DNA from: Chryseobacterium koreense CCUG 49689
GTDB taxonomy: Bacteria > Bacteroidota > Bacteroidia > Flavobacteriales > Weeksellaceae
Length of the DNA stretch: 64,000 nucleotides
NCBI RefSeq assembly: GCF_001045435.1
Contig: NZ_LFNG01000007.1
Coordinates: 59,325-123,324, forward strand
Direction: 5' to 3'
Shown here: piece by piece, positions 35,319-45,600 of the stretch
Layout: each line of letters begins with the position of its first letter
Numbering within the stretch: the stretch's first letter is position 1
Made by a program: the position numbers and the translations under genes
Notes under the pieces: model-generated
Told to the model about the DNA's origin: nothing
Database searches by the model: none
Seen by the model: the letters and a program-made list of their open reading frames with translations, nothing else

Positions 35319-35909
35319 ATGAATTCCATCCTAAAAATATTAAAAATCAATATAGCCGCCGTTTTTGGTTGTGCTATATTTTTTGTGCTGAATTCCTGTG
35401 AAGAGGACCTCACCCAAATCAATAAGAACAAGAACACCAATTTCGCATCCCAAATCATCAACAACGCCAATATTGTGCAGCGGGATTCCGGAATGGTGAA
35501 ACTTCGCGCAACCGCTCCCTTGATCGAGAAGTTCGAGTTTATCGATTCGCCCTATATTGTGGCCAGAAAAGGAATCAATATCTTATTTTACGACAAAAAG
35601 AAACCTGATGTGCCCGGGAAAATCAATGCAAAATATGCGAAATTCAACGAGAAGAAAAAGTTCTACGAGGCAAAAGGAAACGTGAAAATAATCACCAGTG
35701 AAAACCAGATGTTCGCCATGCAATCGGTTTACTGGGATCAGGTGAAGAAAATCATCTATACTTCAGACACCGTTTATGTGACGGATAAAGACGGTTCCAC
35801 ACTTGTAGGTGCAAATGGAATGCGGGCAAAAGACGATTTTTCTGAATATACTTTCTACAACAATTCCGGGAATATTAACGCCAAAAAGATTCCGGAAAAA
35901 GGACGTTGA
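35319..35909 (+). CDS. lptC: LPS export periplasmic protein LptC
   Basis: The 196-residue lipoprotein-like protein has an N-terminal anchor ending LNSCEED. It continues with the OstA/LptC-type beta-jellyroll pattern: DSGMVKLRATAPLIEKFEF, then AKYAKFNEKKKFYEAKGNV and YWDQVKKIIYTSDTVYV. LptC passes lipopolysaccharide from the LptBFG transporter to the periplasmic bridge. A GTG at 35268 is in frame, but the ATG at 35319 is preceded by GGAG and yields a normal signal, so I chose it. KdsA, needed for LPS inner core sugar, is elsewhere in the window. Confidence 0.88.
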   Translation: MNSILKILKINIAAVFGCAIFFVLNSCEEDLTQINKNKNTNFASQIINNANIVQRDSGMVKLRATAPLIEKFEFIDSPYIVARKGINILFYDKKKPDVPGKINAKYAKFNEKKKFYEAKGNVKIITSENQMFAMQSVYWDQVKKIIYTSDTVYVTDKDGSTLVGANGMRAKDDFSEYTFYNNSGNINAKKIPEKGR

Positions 35910-36041
35910 CAGAATGTTTGAATGAACGAGTGGTTGAATGGTTTGGTGTTGAAATGAGCATTTATCCATGATCCGTAATTCTAATTTCGCAATTCGTATT
36001 TCCGAATTCTTTTCCTTAAATTTAGGGTAAATTTTATTCCA

Positions 36042-37091
36042 ATGATTTTTCACGCAATTGGTTTGATGTCGGGAACCAGCGTTGACGGACTTGATATTTG
36101 TTACGCATCCTTTGAAAAAAATTCAGTCGGAAAATGGAATCACCATATTCTGCATGCGGAAACGCTCCCCTATTCTGATGTGTGGGAAGGAAAACTGCGA
36201 AATTCGATTCAGCTAAATCCCGAAGAACTTTTGGCACTTCATTCCGAATATGGATTTTATTTGGGTGAAAAAGTGAAAGATTTTATCGACAAATATTCGT
36301 TAGAAAAAATAGATTTAATCGCATCACACGGACACACGGTTTTTCACCAACCGAAACGGAAGTTCACTTTGCAGATTGGCGACGGAAGAGCCATCAAGAT
36401 ACTCAATCCAATTCCGGTGGTCTATGATTTTCGGAGCCAGGATGTTCTGATGGGCGGAAACGGGGCTCCATTAGTTCCCATCGGGGACGAGCTGCTTTTT
36501 TCGGAGTATGATGCCTGTTTAAATCTCGGCGGGTTTTCTAATATTTCCTTTAAAAAAGAACATGAAAGAGTGGCGTTCGATATTTGTCCGGTGAATAGCG
36601 TTTTGAACAAATTCGCCCGGGAATTGGGGAAAAACTTCGATGAAAACGGAGCTTCAGCACGGATTGGAAAAGTGAATTCCGAAATATTGTCCGCCCTGAA
36701 TTCACTAAAATTCTATGCAGAAAATCCCCCGAAATCCTTAGGAATTGAATGGGTGAATCAAAATGTTTCACCATTGTTAATCGGTGAAAAACCTGAAAAC
36801 ATTTTGGCGACTTTCACGGAACATGCTGCTTTTCAGATTGCGGAAACCTTCCGGCAAAACCAGCTAAAAAAAATACTATTTACCGGTGGAGGAACTTATA
36901 ATTCGTTTCTCATCGAGAAGATCAGATCCAAAACAACCGCAGAAATTATAGTCCCTGATAAAAATCTGATTGATTACAAAGAAGCATTAATCTTTGCATT
37001 GATGGGCGTTTTAAGGATGAATCATGAAACCAACGTTCTTTCTTCCGCAACAGGAAGTTCGCGTGATCATTCTTCGGGAATCGTGGTTTGA
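36042..37091 (+). CDS. anmK: Anhydro-N-acetylmuramic acid kinase
   Basis: The 349-residue sugar kinase starts with GLMSGTSVDGLDICYASF, the AnmK signature. It also has SHGHTVFHQP, the GNGAPLVPIGD active-site region and a late FTGGGTYNSFLIE phosphate-binding loop. It phosphorylates and opens 1,6-anhydro-MurNAc for recycling of cell-wall sugars. It is 132 bp downstream of lptC and 50 bp upstream of the GNAT-nitrilase fusion gene on the same strand. The length matches the flavobacterial family. Confidence 0.95.
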   Translation: MIFHAIGLMSGTSVDGLDICYASFEKNSVGKWNHHILHAETLPYSDVWEGKLRNSIQLNPEELLALHSEYGFYLGEKVKDFIDKYSLEKIDLIASHGHTVFHQPKRKFTLQIGDGRAIKILNPIPVVYDFRSQDVLMGGNGAPLVPIGDELLFSEYDACLNLGGFSNISFKKEHERVAFDICPVNSVLNKFARELGKNFDENGASARIGKVNSEILSALNSLKFYAENPPKSLGIEWVNQNVSPLLIGEKPENILATFTEHAAFQIAETFRQNQLKKILFTGGGTYNSFLIEKIRSKTTAEIIVPDKNLIDYKEALIFALMGVLRMNHETNVLSSATGSSRDHSSGIVV

Positions 37092-37141
37092 TGGATTTTG
37101 AAACCATTAACGGTGAATTACTTTAACCTAAATCAGAAATT

Positions 37142-38656
37142 ATGGAAATTGAAATAAGAGCATTGAAAATCGAAGATTACGATGGCTTAAAAGAAACAAT
37201 GCAGAAAGCATATCCTGCAATGTCGGAAAATATTTGGTCAAAAAAGAGCATTCAAAAGCTCATCAAAATTTTTCCGGAGGGACAAATCTGTATCACGGTG
37301 GACGAAAAAATCGCCGCGGTTTGTCTTTCATTAATCGTGCAATATGAACTGTTTGGAGACGACCATACTTACCGGGAAATCACTGGGAATTATACCTTCG
37401 ACACCCATTCTGAAACAGGAAATGTACTTTATGGCATCGAGATTTTCGTGGATCCGGAATATCGGGAGCTTCGTCTGGCGAGAAGGCTTTATGATGCGAG
37501 AAAAGAGTTGTGCGAGAAACTTAACCTAAAGTCAATCATCGTTGGTGGCAGGATTCCAAATTACCATTTGCACAGTCACGAGCTTTCGCCAAGACAATAC
37601 ATCAGTCAGGTTCGGAAAAAGGAGATTTATGATCCGGTGCTGAGTTTCCAACTGGCGAATAATTTCCTTCCCCTAAAAGTCCTTAAACATTACCTTCCCG
37701 AAGACTCCCACTCTGAAGAAAATGCCGTTTTGTTGCAATGGAACAATATCTACTACAGCAAAAAACCAAATACAATGCAGGATTCGGTAATTCGGTTGGG
37801 TTTGGTTCAGTGGCAGATGCGGCATTTCAAAGATATCGATGCGTTTTATGAGCAAGTGGAATTCTTCGTCAATGCAATGGCGGATTACAAATCAGACTTC
37901 ATCATGTTTCCCGAATTTTTCAACACGCCGCTTCTTGCTCCTTTCAACCATTTGACAGAGCGGGAATCCATGTTTAAATTAGCGGAAATGACCGAGGAAA
38001 TCCGAAAGAAGCTTTCGGAATTTGCAATTGGTTACAACATCAACATCATCGCCGGAAGCATGCCCATTGAAGAAAACGGCGAACTCTACAATGCAAGTTA
38101 TCTGCTCCACAGAAATGGAAAAATGGATGAGTACCGGAAAGTCCATATCACGCCAAATGAAAAAAAACTTTACGGGATGAAAGGTGGAAACGAGATAAAG
38201 GTCATCAACACCGATTGCGGAAAAGTAGGTTTGATGATTTGCTACGATGTGGAATTCCCTGAATTACCAAGGATTTTGGCAGATCAGGGCATGAAGATTC
38301 TCTTCGTTCCTTTCCTTACAGACACCCAGAATGCGTACACCAGAGTTCGTCATTGCGCTGCAGCTAGAGCGATTGAAAATGAGTGCTATGTGGCGATTGC
38401 AGGCTGTGTTGGGAATTTGCCGGGCGTGAACAATATGGATATTCAATATGGTCAAGCCGCCGTTTTCACCCCATCTGATTTTGCGTTTCCTTCCAATGCG
38501 ATCAAAGGTGAAGCAACACCCAATACAGAAACCACACTGATTGTGGATGTGGATCTGAATCTTTTGAAAGAACTCCATCATTATGGTGCGGTGCGGACTT
38601 TAAGTGACCGGAGAACCGATCTGTATGACGTGGTTTCGTTTAGGGATATAGAGTAA
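37142..38656 (+). CDS. GNAT acetyltransferase fused to a nitrilase-superfamily amidohydrolase
   Basis: The 504-residue protein has two domains. Residues ~1-190 form a GNAT N-acetyltransferase (IEIFVDPEYRELRLARRLYD, with the coenzyme A loop region). Residues ~215-500 form a carbon-nitrogen hydrolase with the Glu (FPEFFN), Lys (YRKVHITPNEKKLY) and Cys (GLMICYDVEFPEL) triad. This fusion is a known architecture in many bacteria, but its substrate is not established as far as I know. It is the last gene before a strong terminator and lies 50 bp after anmK. Confidence 0.92.
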   Translation: MEIEIRALKIEDYDGLKETMQKAYPAMSENIWSKKSIQKLIKIFPEGQICITVDEKIAAVCLSLIVQYELFGDDHTYREITGNYTFDTHSETGNVLYGIEIFVDPEYRELRLARRLYDARKELCEKLNLKSIIVGGRIPNYHLHSHELSPRQYISQVRKKEIYDPVLSFQLANNFLPLKVLKHYLPEDSHSEENAVLLQWNNIYYSKKPNTMQDSVIRLGLVQWQMRHFKDIDAFYEQVEFFVNAMADYKSDFIMFPEFFNTPLLAPFNHLTERESMFKLAEMTEEIRKKLSEFAIGYNINIIAGSMPIEENGELYNASYLLHRNGKMDEYRKVHITPNEKKLYGMKGGNEIKVINTDCGKVGLMICYDVEFPELPRILADQGMKILFVPFLTDTQNAYTRVRHCAAARAIENECYVAIAGCVGNLPGVNNMDIQYGQAAVFTPSDFAFPSNAIKGEATPNTETTLIVDVDLNLLKELHHYGAVRTLSDRRTDLYDVVSFRDIE

Positions 38657-38710
38657 AAACTCAAGAATCGACAAAACACGCTTGTCTTTAGCGACGCCGT
38701 ATTTCAAAAA

Positions 38711-38741
38711 AAAATCCCGAAACGTTCAATTTCGGGATTTT
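38711..38741. terminator. Bidirectional intrinsic terminator
   Basis: AAAATCCCGAAA / TTTCGGGATTTT gives a 12-bp perfect stem with a 7-nt loop between the convergent fusion gene and the TonB receptor gene. The stem core resembles the hairpin after atpC. Confidence 0.9.
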
Positions 38742-38747
38742 CTATTT

Positions 38748-41207
38748 TTAAAGTTTAAAATCAAGTTTCACGTTGAAGAATCTGCCGGTCAAACGAACCG
38801 GAACGGGATAACTGTAACCGGTCTGAACATCGGTAACCCATTGATTTGCTACTGTATTTAAGATGTTGAATGCATTGAAAATCTGAACACCCAAAGTCAG
38901 CTCCTTGAAATTGCTCCAGAAACCGCCTGCAACCTTGTTGTCCTTTTGGTCAATGAAAACTTTAGACAAACCAATATCAACTCTTTTGTAAGAAGGCAAT
39001 GTGCTTTGGAATTGATATGGTGCCGAGAAATCCGGTTTTCCATTGGCGTCCACCGCAATCGGTGTTCCGGTAGGAAGTCCGCTTGCATAAACCAATGTCA
39101 GGTTTACGCGCATCGACGGAAATTTCGGCATATAATCCTGGTAAAACATTGAAAATCTGAATCGCGGATCTGTTGGTCTAGGAATATAACCCTGTCCTTC
39201 GATGTTTTCATAAACTCTCGCATAACTCGCAGAAACCCAGGAATCTACACCCGGAACAAACTCCCCGAATAACCTGGTGTCAATTCCATAAGCATATCCA
39301 TCGGCATTATTCTGCCCGGAATAGCGGATTCTCACGTTGTCCAGATAATACGGAATCAGGTGATCCAGTTTCTTATAATAGACTTCGGTAGTGAGTTTAA
39401 AAGGTCGCTCCACCATTTTGAATTCAAAATCATTTGACAGTATTGCCTGGATTGATCTTTGGGATTTTATGTTGGGATTAAAGTTGCCATCCAAGTCCTT
39501 AATCTCTTTATAGAAAGGGGATTGATAATAGATTCCTCCTGAAAGTTTAAAGAGCATGTCCAAATCCCAATTCGGTTTGACGGCGAATTGTGCCCTCGGC
39601 GAAAAAATCGTCTCATTATTGAAATCCCAATGCGAAGCACGAACACCGGCATTCACAAAAACCCTATTTTCTCCCCAGAAAAACTTCTTCGAATATTGGG
39701 CATAGCCGGACATTCTGGTTGGTTGGATATGGTTTGCTCCCGCAATGTGGAAACGAAGTTTCAGTTGAGAAGGGTCAAGTGTTCCCGGATTGGTCCAGTC
39801 TCTGGGAGTGCTGTAACCGATCGAATCCACCAATTGCCATTCGTTCGTGAAATCTTTTAGGTTTTCTTTTTCAAATTTGAATCCGATCTCGTAATCGGTA
39901 TTTACATCCGGGGAAAATCGCGTTTTAAACTGGGTGCCGTAAGTTCTTACCAATAAGTCATTTCGGGCATGGTCAATCTGTCCGCCAATATCATAGGAAA
40001 CCATCGGTTCCTGGGTTTTGGGATCGAAAGCCTGCAACATATAGCCCGAAGCAATTGAATAATATTCCCTTTCGCGATTTTGGTAGGCAAAATTATCGAG
40101 GGTAAAAAGCCATTTTTTATTCGGTTTGAAATTCACCGAAGCGGTTCCCATCATGTTTTTGTACTGGTCGTCTTCTTGGCCGTTGTAATACACATTCAAT
40201 TTCATCGGCATTAAAATCGAACCGAATTCCACCTCCTTCATTTTTGGCACCATTTGGTAGTCGTTTTTGCTGAAGTATCCAATGAAAGAAACATCCCATT
40301 TCTCATTGATCTTATAATTTAAATAGGATTGAAAATCAATGTACAAAGGATTGAAGTCGCTATCTTCGTTTAAAGTCTTCAGAACCAGATTCGTGTTTCG
40401 GTATCGTCCTGAAAAAAGTGCAGTGAATTTTTTGTCTTTCGATGCCATACCGGCTGTAAGCCTTCCCCCGATCAAACTTGCTTCCCCGGAAAGTTCCAAT
40501 TTGGTGGGTTGTCTGTAATAGATATTTAAGGACGAGGACATTTTATCGCCATATTTTGCCTCAAAACCACCGGCAGAAAAGTTGATCGCCTGAACCATAT
40601 CCGGATTGATGATGCTCATACCTTCCTGCAAAGAATTACGGATCAGGAACGGGCGATAGATTTCGATATCATTAATGTAAATGAGGTTTTCATCGTAGTT
40701 TCCGCCTCTTACCATATACTGTGAAGAAAGTTCAGTATTGGAATTCACAGAGGGCAATGTCTTCAAAAGTCCCTCCACACCACCGGAAAGCGATGCAACC
40801 TGTTGCGCTTCCTTGGTAGAAATCTCAATTGAGGTCAAATCCGTCATTTTCGGTTTTCCTTTTTTCTGAAAAACCACCTCCTGGATTACCGATTCTCTCT
40901 GCGATTTCACAAACAAAACGTTGATGGATTGGTATTTCGGAGTGGGTTTGATCGTTTTGGAAAAGCCGCGGAAAGATTCTTTTTCAACCGTCAGCTGCTG
41001 TTCTGTACCGGCGATCGGAATCTTCACGAAACCGTTGCTATCGGTGCTAAAAGTTTGATTATTGTAGGAAACATTGGCTTCGGAAACCGGAACCCCGTTT
41101 TCATCGAGGACTTTCAGGTTGATTTGCGCGAAGGCAAAGAAGGGAAGCAATAAAAATAATAAGGCGTAGTTTTTCAATGCGGAAAATTTAGGATTTAAAG
41201 ATAACAA
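38748..41207 (-). CDS. TonB-dependent outer-membrane receptor with carboxypeptidase-like domain
   Basis: The 819-residue protein has a signal peptide (LLFLLLPFFAFAQ) and a CarboxypepD-reg-like beta domain (~28-100, INLKVLDENGVPVSEANVSY). A plug domain follows (TLPSVNSNTELSSQYMVRGG, with the typical MVRGG sequence), then a 22-strand-type barrel ending in an aromatic strand with terminal Leu (RFFNVKLDFKL). It would import a ligand across the outer membrane using TonB energy. There is no SusD-like partner beside it, so it is not a classic polysaccharide locus; the ligand is unknown. It follows kdsA by 4 bp on the same strand. Confidence 0.92.
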   Translation of the reverse strand: MLSLNPKFSALKNYALLFLLLPFFAFAQINLKVLDENGVPVSEANVSYNNQTFSTDSNGFVKIPIAGTEQQLTVEKESFRGFSKTIKPTPKYQSINVLFVKSQRESVIQEVVFQKKGKPKMTDLTSIEISTKEAQQVASLSGGVEGLLKTLPSVNSNTELSSQYMVRGGNYDENLIYINDIEIYRPFLIRNSLQEGMSIINPDMVQAINFSAGGFEAKYGDKMSSSLNIYYRQPTKLELSGEASLIGGRLTAGMASKDKKFTALFSGRYRNTNLVLKTLNEDSDFNPLYIDFQSYLNYKINEKWDVSFIGYFSKNDYQMVPKMKEVEFGSILMPMKLNVYYNGQEDDQYKNMMGTASVNFKPNKKWLFTLDNFAYQNREREYYSIASGYMLQAFDPKTQEPMVSYDIGGQIDHARNDLLVRTYGTQFKTRFSPDVNTDYEIGFKFEKENLKDFTNEWQLVDSIGYSTPRDWTNPGTLDPSQLKLRFHIAGANHIQPTRMSGYAQYSKKFFWGENRVFVNAGVRASHWDFNNETIFSPRAQFAVKPNWDLDMLFKLSGGIYYQSPFYKEIKDLDGNFNPNIKSQRSIQAILSNDFEFKMVERPFKLTTEVYYKKLDHLIPYYLDNVRIRYSGQNNADGYAYGIDTRLFGEFVPGVDSWVSASYARVYENIEGQGYIPRPTDPRFRFSMFYQDYMPKFPSMRVNLTLVYASGLPTGTPIAVDANGKPDFSAPYQFQSTLPSYKRVDIGLSKVFIDQKDNKVAGGFWSNFKELTLGVQIFNAFNILNTVANQWVTDVQTGYSYPVPVRLTGRFFNVKLDFKL

Positions 41208-41211
41208 AAAA

Positions 41212-42021
41212 TTACAGAATCGCTTCTCTCACCCTGGTTAATTTTTGCAGCAGATCTTCTAGCTTGTCCAGCTTCAACATATTTGCACCATCGGATAAAG
41301 CTACGCTTGGATCGGGATGTGTTTCGATGAAAAGTCCGTCTGCACCTACTGCGATTCCCGCTTTGGCAATGGTTTCTATGAGTTCAGGCCTTCCTCCGGT
41401 GACGCCTGAATTTTGATTGGGTTGCTGCAAAGAATGCGTCACATCCAGAATTACCGGAGCAAACTGCTGCATAGTGGGAATTCCGCGAAAATCTACCACC
41501 AAATCAGTGTAACCGAAAGAATTTCCCCTTTCGATGATTGCGGTTTTTTCATTTCCTGAATCTTTCACTTTTTCTACCGCAAATTTCATGGATTCTGGCG
41601 AAAGGAACTGGCCTTTTTTCAAAGTAACACATTTTCCGGTTTTTGCAGCGGCAACCAACAAATCGGTTTGTCTCACCAAGAAAGCCGGAATCTGTAAAAC
41701 ATCTACATATTGGGCGGCCAATGCGGCGTGTTCATTTTCATGAATATCCGTCGTAGTTGGAATATGGAAGGTCTCCCCAACTTTTTTTAGGATTTCTAGT
41801 GATTTTTCCTCACCGATTGTAGTGAAGGAATCCACACGGCTCCGATTGGCTTTTTTGAAGCTTCCTTTGAAGATGTATGGAATTTCGTATTTGTTGGTGA
41901 TTTCGATAACTTTTTCGGCAATTCTCAATGCCATATCTTCACCTTCGATGATGCAAGGACCGGCGATCAGGAAAAAGTTTTTAGAATTTTTGTGGTGGAT
42001 GTTTTCGAGGTATTGGATCAT
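41212..42021 (-). CDS. kdsA: 3-deoxy-8-phosphooctulonate synthase
   Basis: The 269-residue enzyme condenses phosphoenolpyruvate with arabinose-5-phosphate to make KDO-8-phosphate for the LPS inner core. Motifs include the PEP-binding AGPCIIEGEDMALRIAEKV, FKGSFKKANRSR (the conserved KANRSS-like loop), and GVTGGRPELIETIAKAG near the end. This loop separates it from the related DAHP synthase at 12060-13127. It is followed after 4 bp by the TonB receptor gene and lies 50 bp after the DUF1697 gene. Confidence 0.95.
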   Translation of the reverse strand: MIQYLENIHHKNSKNFFLIAGPCIIEGEDMALRIAEKVIEITNKYEIPYIFKGSFKKANRSRVDSFTTIGEEKSLEILKKVGETFHIPTTTDIHENEHAALAAQYVDVLQIPAFLVRQTDLLVAAAKTGKCVTLKKGQFLSPESMKFAVEKVKDSGNEKTAIIERGNSFGYTDLVVDFRGIPTMQQFAPVILDVTHSLQQPNQNSGVTGGRPELIETIAKAGIAVGADGLFIETHPDPSVALSDGANMLKLDKLEDLLQKLTRVREAIL

Positions 42022-42071
42022 AAGGGTTCGGAGTTACTTGATTTCAGATTTCTATGCAAAAATAATGATTT

Positions 42072-42602
42072 TCAAATCTTTTTCAGGATCTTTTCAAAAG
42101 TATTGATATTGCGCGAAGTCATTTGAGCCTTCAAGGATTTTTTGCCCAGAATTTTTCCGAAACTTGAACCTAGCGTATTTCCCTTCGGGATTTTCCAATA
42201 GAAAGTGTTGCCAACGATTTTGCCATTTTCGTTTTCAGCAGCATCTGATTTTTGGAACTCTTCCCATAAAACATTTTCAATATTTTCAACGCCCAGAAAA
42301 ACGTAAATATGATTATCGGGCGATGGTTCAAAAGGGTTTTGGTCAAAGATTTTTTCCAGCTCTTCTTTGGTTTTAATGAAAAGAAATGCTTCGTATTTAA
42401 AATGTTCAGACATTGACTTTTCAAGAATTCCTTTCAGTTCAAGTGCATTTTTGGGGGAATAAAAAAGAATATTTCCTGTCGCCAAAACAAAAGTCACCTC
42501 TTCCATTCCTGCGTCAGAAAAAACTTTACAGACTTCTGCCATTTTCATGGAAGTACCATTCACATTGACTCCGCGAAGGAATGCACAAAAACGATTCGCC
42601 AT
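42072..42602 (-). CDS. DUF1697 family protein
   Basis: The 176-residue protein starts FCAFLRGVNVNGTSMKMAEV and continues VTFVLATGNILFY, the recognisable start of DUF1697 proteins, a widespread cytoplasmic family of unknown function. It has no signal peptide or membrane segment. It sits between the DUF2723 membrane protein gene and kdsA on the same strand with 46- and 50-bp gaps. Context gives no firm clue to its job. Confidence 0.88.
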   Translation of the reverse strand: MANRFCAFLRGVNVNGTSMKMAEVCKVFSDAGMEEVTFVLATGNILFYSPKNALELKGILEKSMSEHFKYEAFLFIKTKEELEKIFDQNPFEPSPDNHIYVFLGVENIENVLWEEFQKSDAAENENGKIVGNTFYWKIPKGNTLGSSFGKILGKKSLKAQMTSRNINTFEKILKKI

Positions 42603-42648
42603 ATTGGTTTCAGCATTTCGGGTAAAAAGTCCATTTTAATACTCAAAA

Positions 42649-45600
42649 CTATTGGGTCGCCTTCATCATCGCGTCAGTCATCTGAGCTTGTTTTTCTTTG
42701 GCATAAGTGGAATCATAAGGATTCATCACGTCAAAAAGGTAAGTATAGAAAGGGCTGATCAACTGTACTTTATCTGCATTTTTATAAGCTTTTTCTTTAC
42801 CCATGATTTGCAGATCCTTAATGAAATTATCAAAACGCTTGTCAATGATTTCAAGCGATTTCACCAAATAACTGTAACCCTTGTCTTTTTGCCCAATTTT
42901 GTTGTAGGCATCGGAAACGGCAGCGACTACCAGTGAATATTCGACAGGTTTTGTACGCATTGCGCGACCAACGAATTTTTGCTGTCTATTGGAAAGCCCG
43001 GTATAGTAGTCGTATTCTGTAAAGATATCTTTTTTCAGCTGTTCTGCAAGTTGCAGGCCTTTTTGCTCCTGGCCGGAAACTATGTAGGCGTACACAATCG
43101 CACTCAAGGATCGGGGATCATTGTATTTTGAAACCGGAATCTCTTTCGATGCCAAATCCAAAAGCTCAACCGCCTTATTTTTTTGTCCGGAAAGCGCGAG
43201 TGCTTCTGCGGCTCTGCTTGCCGAGCTTCGGTAACTCACGATATTCTGGGTACAAGTTTCGTCGAAATGCACCTTCAGGTCTTTGAAATTTCCCCAACGG
43301 AAATTTTTCACGGTTTGGTAGAGCGAGTTTGCATCTACTCTTCCCATTTCGCCATCCTCTTTTTCCGGGGTATGAATTGGAACCAGACGATAGCTGAATC
43401 CGTCAAACTGCAGATAATCTCCAAGGAAGAAAATATTTTCGGGATCATAAATTCCTCCTGTTGAGAAATTTATCGGTCTTTTCCAATCGAAATTGGCCAA
43501 AATATCCATCAACAGCAAATTATTTTTGAACATGCTGCGTCCTTTGTAGGAAATAGAAATTTGATCAACTGTTTTTGAAAGATCTTTTGCTTCGATGGTT
43601 CCCGACTTCACTGCATTCCCTTTATTTACCGGCAGTACAAATTTGGTAACGGGTAAAAAGTTGAACTTTTCAAATCTTTCCTCACCATATAGCATTTTCA
43701 GGATTTCGTCTTTTCCGGGAGATTTGTGTTTGATGAAGTTCACCGCCTCTTTCAGCGTCATGGAATCCTGAGTGAGATACTTTCTGAATTCGGCGAATGC
43801 TTCATCAGATGCGCCAGAATCTTTTAGGTTGGCAAAAACATTTTCCCAATCCGTTTTATCCATCAGATAAATCTGGTCATTGCTTCCGTCCCGGTAATCT
43901 TCGTGCTCAAAAATGGAAGGAACCGGCATGGAATTATAGGTTCTCCTTTTGACCTGATCGATGTTCCAAGGGGTGGATAGCAAAGTAAAATTAACCACTT
44001 TCACATCATCTCTCAATCCCGAAGTTTCCTGCATGCCCCAAATTGGGTAGGTGTCATTGTCACCATAAACAAAGAGAATGTCATTTTTCGGAAGTGATTT
44101 GAGGGTGGAATAGGCGTAATCATAAGCAGCATATCGGTTGCTTCGATCGTGCACATTATAATTTTGGAAACCCATCATCAAAGGAATTCCGCAAAGAACT
44201 GCTCCGGCAAGTAAATTGACGGTTTTGGCTTTCACCCTCTCCTGAATAAACCAAAGAATCGCTGCCGCTCCAAGTCCGATCCAGATTGCAAAAGCATAGA
44301 AAGAACCGACCATGGCGTAATCTCTTTCCCTCACTTCAAAAGGTTTCACTCCGGTATAGAAAATGATTCCGACACTGGTGATCACAAACAGGGACAAAAT
44401 CGCGTAAAACCTTCCAAAATCCCTATTGAGTTGGAAGAAAAACCCAATTAGTCCCAATAAAAGCGGTAAAAAGAAAAATGCAACAGTAGATTCGTTTTTA
44501 TATTTCGCCGGCATTTTGCTTTGGTCGCCATACATCATATTGTCAATAAACGAAATCCCGGAAATCCAGTTTCCTTTGGTGTTTTCCATGTTTCCTTCCA
44601 GATCATTTTGTCTTCCTACATAGTTCCACAACAAGTAGCGGACGAAATAATATCCATTCTGGAAAGTAAAGAAATAATCTAAGTTTTGAGCCAGTGAAGG
44701 CTTTTGCACATTAATGAGGTTATAGGGTCTTACCTTTAAGTAATCCGATGCCTTGATGGAACCGTCTTCATATTTTGCCCGCAGTTCCTCAAATAACTGC
44801 TTGGCTTCCGGACTGTCTGCAATGTCTTCATTGGCATAATTAAATGAAAAATCCGGTGCTCCGTACATTGAAATGTAGTTTTGCATCACATCTTTGTCTT
44901 CGCTGAACATTCTTGGGAAAAAGCTCACATGATCTTTGCTGAACACATAATTAAATCGCTCACCAACTTTTCGGTAGGTTCCGGTGCTTTCATCCTTTTC
45001 ATAAACGTCGCCAGTTTTTTGTGTTTTGAAACTGCCGTCCTCATTTTTCTGGATTCCGTTGGCATCGAGATAAGCCGTATAATTCTGTCCGTAAGAAGTG
45101 GGCCAATCACCGTATTGTTCCCGGTTGTAATAATCCAACATTCCAATGGCATTGTCCGGATTGTTCAGGTTCATGGGAGGATTTGCAGTAGCTCTGATTG
45201 GAATCACCATCCAGCATGCAAAACCAATGATCATATAAACCGCCGATAAAACAGCAGTTTGGTAGATTCCTTTCCCTGATTTTCTGGCGAAATTAATGGC
45301 GAAATAGCACACCGCAATGAGAATGATAAAGGCGATCACTGTTCCGGAGTGGAACGGCAGTCCAATTCCGTTGACCGCAAAAATTTCCACTTTGCCGAAG
45401 AAAGTCATGATCAATGGGAAAATCCCTTTAAATACAATACTTAAAATCAGTAAGGTAATCAAGTTGGCCCACAGAAAACCCTTCCAGGTGAAGGTGTAAT
45501 TTCGGGCATAATACATTAAACAAACTGCTGGAATCGCAAGCATACACATCATGTGCACCCCAACCGACAAACCGGTTACAAAAAAAATCAAGATGAGCCA